Source: Cadophora sp. MPI-SDFR-AT-0126
Taxonomy: Eukaryota > Ascomycota > Leotiomycetes > Helotiales > Ploettnerulaceae
Reading direction: 5' to 3'
DNA length: 64,000 bases
Assembly (NCBI GenBank): GCA_020747065.1
Contig: JAGMVK010000016.1
Span: forward strand, 992,001-1,056,000
Under the pieces are notes generated by a model that saw nothing but the letters and a program-made list of their open reading frames with translations, did no database searches and was not told the origin of the DNA. A program made the translations under genes and the position numbers. This document shows, one piece after another, positions 57,961-64,000 of the stretch (position 1 is the stretch's first letter; the number at the start of each line of letters is the position of its first letter).

Positions 57961-59600
57961 TGTGGTGGTGGTGGAAGGGGAATGAATGTCGGGTTGGAGG
58001 TTGGGGGAGTAAAGAATGTGGGCAGCGAAGCAAATCAACGCTGGAGAAGAGGAACAATTTCGAGACTTACCTCCACATATGTACGAAGTCCATGAATCTC
58101 CCAAATTTCGATTCCCTTGGCATATTTATTTAAGTCTTTCCCCATCACATGATGGCTCGTAATTCGCATATCCGCACGATTGCGTTTCTCCACAAGACCC
58201 CCCTTCCAATTCCGGGCGCTGCTGTTTTCCGGAAACCTTGACCGAAGTTTTCAATTTCGTAAACCTTAACCCAACTTCTTGTTTATGTGTCTCGCATTCA
58301 ATTCTTGATTTCTCATCGTCGCAAAACAAAGTTTTCTGCTCCGCCCCACGACATTGGAACTTGTGAGGTCATCTGTTTGTGTTTACCAAGACTTCGAATC
58401 TTATCAGATTAAGTATCACCTTCCTTCTTGTTAATCTGCATGCTCCATCTCGGCTCCACTCCAGAGATAAACACAAGCAGGACAGGGCAGATCTTTCCAT
58501 TTCCAGCAGCTCGAACACACCCAACAGCACAAAAAAATCTGGTTGCTGTAAGGATATTTTCAGAGTGGACCTTTTCCGTCGCTGTGTAAATATTTGTTGA
58601 TGGCTATCGTGGGGACAAGGTTTGCATTGGGGGCTTGTGAAACCCCCTTTTCTTAACCGAGGCTTCGGAAAAGTAACTTTGGCTTCAAGCCTAGGACTAC
58701 CCCTTGAGCTGTCAAGTTCCACTGCGACGGACCTCGCATTTCTGGGATTTTGCATACCGAAGCGGGAGATTGACGAAGTCTAATATAGGGATTTAAGACC
58801 TTGGGGAATTGGGGATGGAGCATCGTTCCGCCGATGATTCGGTCCTGGTGGTCGGATATGTCCGGATATCGAGTTTTGGGGAGCAGGGGCTTGGGCGGAT
58901 ATCTGACGATGAAGTGGAAGGTGAAATATATTGATGAATTTACAGAACCGAACGAATGGATCACCGGGTTGGTGATGCTACATTGCGAATTTGTGATAGC
59001 GAGTTGCCAAGTCATACTTAGGCTAGACAATACCCACCAAAAAAACTCAGAGCCTCCTGCCCATTTCAGCACATAAACATCGATCGCTTGGCCCGAACTA
59101 TAAATGCCTTGGCGAGCCCAATTACAGCCAGATGTTGTACCGCAAGTGCCGAATCCATCGCCAGCACAAGGCCACGCGATTCGTCAAGTTATTATGAATC
59201 ACCAGAGAGCGCCGAAGGGCTTTGGAATAGCGAGGCTGTGAGGACCGAAATAAGGATTCGCGCATGTATATGCTAAACGCGAGATACGAATTTAGAGTTG
59301 GAGGGATGGATGAGATGAACTGTGTTTACGGATCTGGCCGTATGCAGAGGGATCTCCCCTTCCAGAACATTTGAATGGGATGCATGGCTTAGCACCTGCT
59401 GTCCTGAGAGAGTTTGTTTGTAAATGAGTGGGACGGATGGAGTGGAGTCCGGAATGCGATGGTTATGGTAGGTGGTGATAACAGATCTGATATAAAACAG
59501 AACTCCATCTGCTGTTCACTACAAGCCGAGTTTTCGAGACCAAGGCTTCACTCTTTTCTGGCCATCTCACCTTTCCCTTTCAATTAAATTCGGAGCAGTC
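57961..59600. promoter_or_regulatory. divergent region, lactonase / AA7 oxidase
   Basis: A 1640-nt gap between divergent starts. TATAAA at 59491-59496 lies about 105 nt before the oxidase ATG, with a pyrimidine-rich leader. Open frames at 58369-58755 and 58653-59076 on either strand have no family resemblance. Confidence 0.45.
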
Positions 59601-61097
59601 ATGGACTCTTCACTTTCTTTCAAGCACCTTCTCGTCCACTCCTTTCTTCTCCTCACACCATCCCTCACACTCGCACAATCACCCCTTTCATCATGTCTCA
59701 CCGACGCCGGTGTCCGCAATATCATCAACACGGACACCACGTGGGCGACAGAAACTACACCATGGCAACTCCGTCTCAGGCCGGAGGTCAACCCAGCAGC
59801 CATGGCATATCCAACCGATAAAGACCAACTCGCCTCATCACTCGCCTGTGCTAGGAATGCGTCAACCAAAGTCTCTTGTCTAGCTGGTGGCCACTCTTTC
59901 GTCGCATATGGGTTCGGTGAGCCCGGGAACCTGATCCTGAACATGGCTGCTTTCAACTCCGTGTCTTTCGACGCGAGTACCAACCTCTTCACCATGGGCG
60001 GAGGAACTAGAGTCGGTCCAGCATTAAAAGCTTTATGGGATGGCCAAGGTCGACATTTCCCCCACGTCCGACACGGACGCGTCGGTATCGCAGGGTCATC
60101 AATCGGTGGTGGTTGGGGAAGCACATCTCGCTTCCTCGGCACGCCGATGGATTTCCTAGACAGTGTCGAGTACATGCTGTACAACGGGACGGTCGTCAAA
60201 GCCGCCGCTGGCTCCGACCTGCTCTTCGCTGCTCAAGGCGCCGGCTCATCGTACGGAGTCCTCACCTCGCTTACGACCAAAACATGGAAGCCGACGTACG
60301 CCAACGCCGTGAACTACACGCTCACATTCGGCAACATCGGCGTCGAGGACGCCGTCAACGCGTTCCTCGCATCGCAAGAATTCGCTATGACGGATGCACC
60401 GGATGAGTTGGCGCTGCGCTGGGCGCTCAACTTATCGCCCTTCAGCGCAACGGGATACTATTACGGCAACCCCGCTGACTTCGACGCGGTGATGAAGCCT
60501 TTGATGGATCGCTTCACCATCAACGCCACGCTGCGGAAATCCGAGTTCGACTTCTGGACCATGGAGACCTTCGTAGCGACAGGCGCGAACTTGCCAGACG
60601 GCGGTCCAGTATCTCCCGGTCGCTCGTTCTACGTCCAGGCTCTGACGACGACGACGGACGCGCCGCTGACGGCTCCGATCGTGCGCACGCTGTTCCAGCG
60701 CGTCATGGTGGACTTCAACCGCACCGATCTGCGACGCTCCGGTCTGATCGACCTTTGGGGTGGCGTCTCGCGGGATCTCGTCGATGCGGACACGGCGTAT
60801 GCGCACGGCAGCAACCTCTGGCTGATCCGCTTCGATACCAATTTGCCGACTGCGACGAACGCCTTCCCAGCTGATGGGGTGGCGTATGCGCAGGGTATCA
60901 TGAAGCCGGTTGAGGATGCGATTGTGGGGGCGGATATGCCGTTGAGGGGGTTTGCGAATTATAGGGATAGTGGGTTGAGCGAGAAGCAGTGGAGTGAGAG
61001 GTTGTATGGGGAGGAGAATTATAGGAGGTTGAAGGCGATTAAGAGTGTGTATGATCCCGAGGGGATGTTTACTGCGAATAAGCAGAGTATTGCGTGA
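59601..61097 (+). CDS. secreted FAD sugar-oligosaccharide oxidase (AA7/BBE-like)
   Basis: A single exon codes 498 residues. A signal peptide (to about residue 26, ...TLAQS) precedes the FAD-binding PCMH fold: TPWQLRLRPEVNPAAMAYP, CLAGGHSFVAYGFGEPGNLI with the His that is expected to bind FAD covalently, MGGGTRVGPALKALW, and GSSIGGGWGSTSRFLG. The berberine-bridge C-terminus is present (RGFANYRDSGL, YGEENYRRLKAIKSVYDPEGMFTAN). Family members of the glucooligosaccharide/chitooligosaccharide oxidase type oxidise the reducing-end sugar to a lactone with H2O2 release. The second covalent FAD link normally uses Cys in an HG-x-CP-x-VGI segment; here HGRVGI lacks those three residues. Several N-glycosylation sites (NAS, NYT, NAT, NRT) fit secretion. 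The coding region is unusually GC-rich with C/G third positions. Substrate is not fixed by sequence. Confidence 0.88.
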   Translation: MDSSLSFKHLLVHSFLLLTPSLTLAQSPLSSCLTDAGVRNIINTDTTWATETTPWQLRLRPEVNPAAMAYPTDKDQLASSLACARNASTKVSCLAGGHSFVAYGFGEPGNLILNMAAFNSVSFDASTNLFTMGGGTRVGPALKALWDGQGRHFPHVRHGRVGIAGSSIGGGWGSTSRFLGTPMDFLDSVEYMLYNGTVVKAAAGSDLLFAAQGAGSSYGVLTSLTTKTWKPTYANAVNYTLTFGNIGVEDAVNAFLASQEFAMTDAPDELALRWALNLSPFSATGYYYGNPADFDAVMKPLMDRFTINATLRKSEFDFWTMETFVATGANLPDGGPVSPGRSFYVQALTTTTDAPLTAPIVRTLFQRVMVDFNRTDLRRSGLIDLWGGVSRDLVDADTAYAHGSNLWLIRFDTNLPTATNAFPADGVAYAQGIMKPVEDAIVGADMPLRGFANYRDSGLSEKQWSERLYGEENYRRLKAIKSVYDPEGMFTANKQSIA

Positions 61098-61547
61098 GTG
61101 GAGAAAGGGTTGCAGGATGGTGGAGGAAAAAAAAAAGGCGATGCTTTTCTTGTATATAGGTTCTTGATGGAAATTGAAAATTTGTCGTTACAACAGCATT
61201 GACATTTAGATTGATTGTGAGGTTGAGGAGTGGGTCTCGAGCCTATATGGAGCCACTTCATGATGAATACACTGAGAATGACTTCCAAGCACTATACAAG
61301 CTTTTTATAGTCATTTGACTATTCATTGATTCGATGAAATGGCAAAGGAACGATCTTTGGAAGAAGAGGTTTTCAGGATTTAGAAACGAACGCGAAATGC
61401 AGAGAACAGTGAGAGTGTAGCTCAAAGGCCACTGATTAAAAGTATATTCGATGCGCCATGTCTACAGTAATTGTACAGAGAAACAAAGAAGACTGCATGT
61501 GAATTTATGCGTGAATGTACGAGATGGCCATGACTGGAAACACGGCT
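61098..61547. other. 3' intergenic gap
   Basis: Convergent 3' flanks of the AA7 oxidase and SED5 genes, with an A-run at 61127-61136. No gene. Confidence 0.4.
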
Positions 61548-62617
61548 CTATCCTGCAATGAGAACCCAGAGTCTGTTAATCGTTAGTGTTGCTTGTTGCT
61601 CGACCATGTAACGAATAGAAGACTTACAAAAAGAAAATCATCAATACACCAAACATCTTAGCAACCAACCAGCGATTGCCAGATACCCTCGACCAGTACT
61701 TCAACAGCTCTCTCTGTGCACCCTGCACGTTGTCTACCACATCCTCGGTATTGGCATCGATTCTCTGGATCATCTCGCTCTGTTCCGAAACCATAGATGC
61801 TAATTGCCCGAAAATGCCTCCAAGTTCACTGATCGTCCTTTCAATGGCCTCGATTGCTTCCCCTCTTTGCTGAATGTATGTATTCTGAGGTTGAGCCTCT
61901 TCCATCATCAATAATTGCTGATCTCCAACTGGATTCAAAGATAATAGATCCTGACCTGGCCCAGGAGATCCTCTATTCGGCGTGCTGTATAACGGTGAGG
62001 CGGATTGCGAGATGGCTGGCGCGACGTTTGCTGATACGGATGATACGAAATTTTCTGTTCGTGCCCGCGATGCTTGAATGTTCTTTGTCCGCACTTCCAG
62101 CACATCTTTGAAATTGACAGACACATCTGTGAGTTTTCCTTGTAACAGGAATACCACGTTCTTGTTGTGTTCGCCTTCTTGATCGGCTTTTGGGTGCTGC
62201 GATCGAGTGAGGGCTTGTAAGGAGCCGATTTGCTGGTTTAGAGAGGAGAGATCTTGTTTGATGATGGAAGTTAACTCATTGATCTCTACCGGCCGGTCAT
62301 CGAATAACGTTTTCCGTTTTGCCACTGCGACAGATTAGCATGTAGATTCAGCGCTTCTGCATGAGAAGCATACACTGCGCCAGCTTTTCTAATTTGCCCA
62401 TGGTTGTAGATATGCCTCTCCCAATCTCTGCCGCTCTCCTCGCGAACTCGGACCTCCTGGGTTTTCCATCCGCATTGCCATTCGCAGCCGCCTTTTGAGA
62501 ATCCGTAAGAAGAGACTGTCTCTGTGCCCCTACTTTCGAAGATGCCTGACGCTTTTGTGCTTGTGCCAGTACGGACCTGAACTCGTTTGTCCGGTCTTGA
62601 ATCGAAGCAACGGCCAT
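61548..62617 (-). CDS. SED5: Golgi Qa-SNARE syntaxin-5 (SED5)
   Basis: Three exons (62374-62617, 61628-62324, 61548-61572) encode 321 residues; the last is a 25-nt micro-exon giving LWVLIAG and the stop. The N-terminus SIQDRTNEFRSVLAQAQKR matches the conserved Sed5/Syntaxin-5 peptide that binds the SM protein Sly1. The Habc region follows. The SNARE motif runs about residues 220-285 (EAIEAIERTISELGGIFGQLASMVSEQSEMIQRIDANTEDVVDNV), with the zero-layer Gln in EQSEMIQ. The tail anchor is WLVAKMFGVLMIFFLLWVLIAG. It acts in ER-to-Golgi and intra-Golgi vesicle fusion and is an essential housekeeping gene. Stopping at the unspliced TAA (61624) would lose the last part of the anchor; the spliced form matches the usual family end. 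Confidence 0.92.
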
Positions 62618-63305
62618 CGCGAAGACCTAGCGCAAGAGTCGAGGGTGGTACAGAATCAGCGCAACTTGGCTATACGTGGAATAGATACGCGCTGAACGCG
62701 CAGTATTGTTAAATCCTCTTTGTTTTATACTGTGTCTGCCGGTCCGGACGTTCGGGAAAGTATGTACAGCCACGTTGGAAATTGTTGGGTCGGGGTTCGA
62801 ACGATGCAGACAATCAAGGAAATCAAGGAGTGTGCGAGAGGACCTCTAATTAGGAGTTGTAAGGTTGAATAGCTGAAATGGAGGGAAGAGAAGTCGGGAG
62901 TGGAGAAGGCGGACGTTGAAGGTTGAAGGTTGAGGAGAGGCGGCGGCGCGATAGGACAGCTGGTGTTTCGCTGTTCTACGGAGTTACGAAGGGTACAATA
63001 TCGTCAGTTCGCAGGCCAGCCAGTCAGCCAACCACTGAAGACGGACGTTTCTCAGGGTGCATCCTCAGGTTACCAAGCTCAGTTCAGGCCACCATGCAGC
63101 TCTTAGCTAAAATTGGAATTTGGGGCACAGACTTTCTTTGAGCAGCATGCTGATTGGCGATCAGGTGTGGCTGGTGTGGCTGAGCTGGAAAATGATGCGC
63201 TTGAGTGGAGAAGATGCAGGGATTGGAGCAGGGGGGCTGGCCAAGGATTGTTACTTTACGGTCGAGGTGGACCAGAAGGAGAGGAGATGAGAGACAAGAC
63301 AGGGA

Positions 63306-63325
63306 AAGGCAAGGCAAGGCAAGGC
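63306..63325. repeat. (AAGGC)4 tandem repeat
   Basis: Four perfect AAGGC units in a purine-rich tract. It may contribute to the promoter of the following gene; no function is shown. Confidence 0.9.
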
Positions 63326-63605
63326 GAGACTGAGGCGACCGCATTATCATTATCATCATCCCAATTTCTTTCGTCTCGTCTATCAGACCAGACCGTGAAC
63401 TGTTTGCCGTATTCTCACTAATTCATTTTACTCTTATTCCAATCTTGGACGTACCCATAGCGAAGTTATTGTTACCGAAACTACGTACAGCACTCGCGTC
63501 AGTGCATCCCAGCCCCAGCCTGGTCTTAGCTGAATCGCGATAATTCCAAGCTCCTCCCCTCTTGCCAATCCAATCCCGAGGAGGATCGTCAACACCACGC
63601 GCAAT

Positions 63606-63630
63606 CCTCGCCTCGCCTCGCCTCGCCTCG
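63606..63630. repeat. (CCTCG)5 tandem repeat
   Basis: Five perfect CCTCG units in a pyrimidine-rich stretch about 110 nt before the next start codon, probably in the promoter or 5' leader. Confidence 0.9.
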
Positions 63631-63742
63631 CATCCCTCTCTTCTCCGCCCTTCCTCACGATCAAATCCTCCGTAACATCAATGCTCTCATGGTCACGGCG
63701 ATAGGGCTGTCGTGAGGTCCGAGTTGCTGTAGATTGCCCACC

Positions 63743-64000
63743 ATGGCGCGTCCTTTCCCAAACACCTTCGACAAGGATTCCCCAATGTGAGGAGATTGAA
63801 GACGGATCCATGCTTCACATCACTGCTTGCTAACATCCCACCAGGAGCCCGCAATCTGCCATCTCCTACCAGACGAACGTCAATCGACAGAAGACGAAGA
63901 AATGGACAGAGGCGAAGCCTGTAGACTATGGCGGCGATGATTGGGGCGACGACGATGATTACGACCCGCCGCCTCCTCCGATCTCCAAGCCGACCGGATT
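63743..64000 (+). CDS. N-terminus of an uncharacterised fungal protein, cut by window end
   Basis: Exon 1 (63743-63786) codes MARPFPNTFDKDSPM with the last codon split. A 58-nt intron (GTGAGG donor, GCTAAC branch) leads to exon 2 at 63845, which runs off the window. Exon 2 reads YQTNVNRQKTKKWTEAKPVDYGGDDWGDDDDYD followed by a Pro-rich stretch. The 'QTNVNR-KT-KW-EAK...GDDWG' segment is a conserved start seen in a family of large, mostly disordered ascomycete proteins of unknown role; my memory of that family is general. The rest lies beyond 64000. Confidence 0.7.

Larger units (their letters stand above)
62618..63742. other. divergent region with short tandem repeats
   Basis: Upstream region of SED5 and of the gene at the window end. 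It contains two short tandem repeats, listed separately. Frames on either strand up to about 125 codons show no family resemblance. Confidence 0.4.

Noticed and set aside
62788..62800. GGGGTTCGAAC, resembling a tRNA B box
   Set aside because: No matching A box, acceptor stem or anticodon arm at the right distances.

Overview
The window comes from a filamentous ascomycete. Introns are about 45-150 nt with GTATGT/GTAAGT donors, CTAAC or CTGAC branch sites and AG acceptors. Genes sit on both strands and are separated by 0.1-2 kb, and the protein set is typical of Pezizomycotina. A Leotiomycete-like plant- or litter-associated fungus is a guess from gene content only. All gene models were spliced by hand: each reported exon set keeps frame to a stop codon, but none has transcript support.

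Layout. 1-7.3 kb is gene-poor, with one small secreted protein (six exons, minus strand) and two decayed genes. 7.9-18.5 kb holds a GPI-anchored repeat wall protein, the CENP-O/Mcm21 kinetochore subunit, an ER acetyl-CoA transporter and an RBR ubiquitin ligase. 20.1-24.1 kb has a DAO-type FAD oxidoreductase convergent with an UNC93-like transporter. 25.4-37.0 kb contains four dispersed paralogues of one MYND-finger family: two look intact (25.4 and 29.2 kb) and two are broken (27.1 and 35.9 kb). They are interleaved with a fungal multispan membrane protein and an alpha-glucoside-type sugar transporter.

37.6-42.2 kb is the most interesting part: a divergent pair of flavoenzymes closely resembling bacterial dimethyl-sulfone monooxygenase SfnG and sulfur-acquisition oxidoreductase SfnB. 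This suggests organosulfur scavenging. No flavin reductase partner is evident in the window. 44-53.7 kb carries an NmrA-like protein, an unrecognised gene, a nitronate monooxygenase, a secreted carboxylesterase and a P450. 54.7-64 kb carries a DnaJ protein, a beta-propeller lactonase divergent from a secreted AA7-type sugar oxidase (a plausible oxidise-then-hydrolyse pair), the syntaxin SED5 and the start of one more gene cut by the window end.

No rRNA, tRNA, CRISPR array or intact transposon was recognised.
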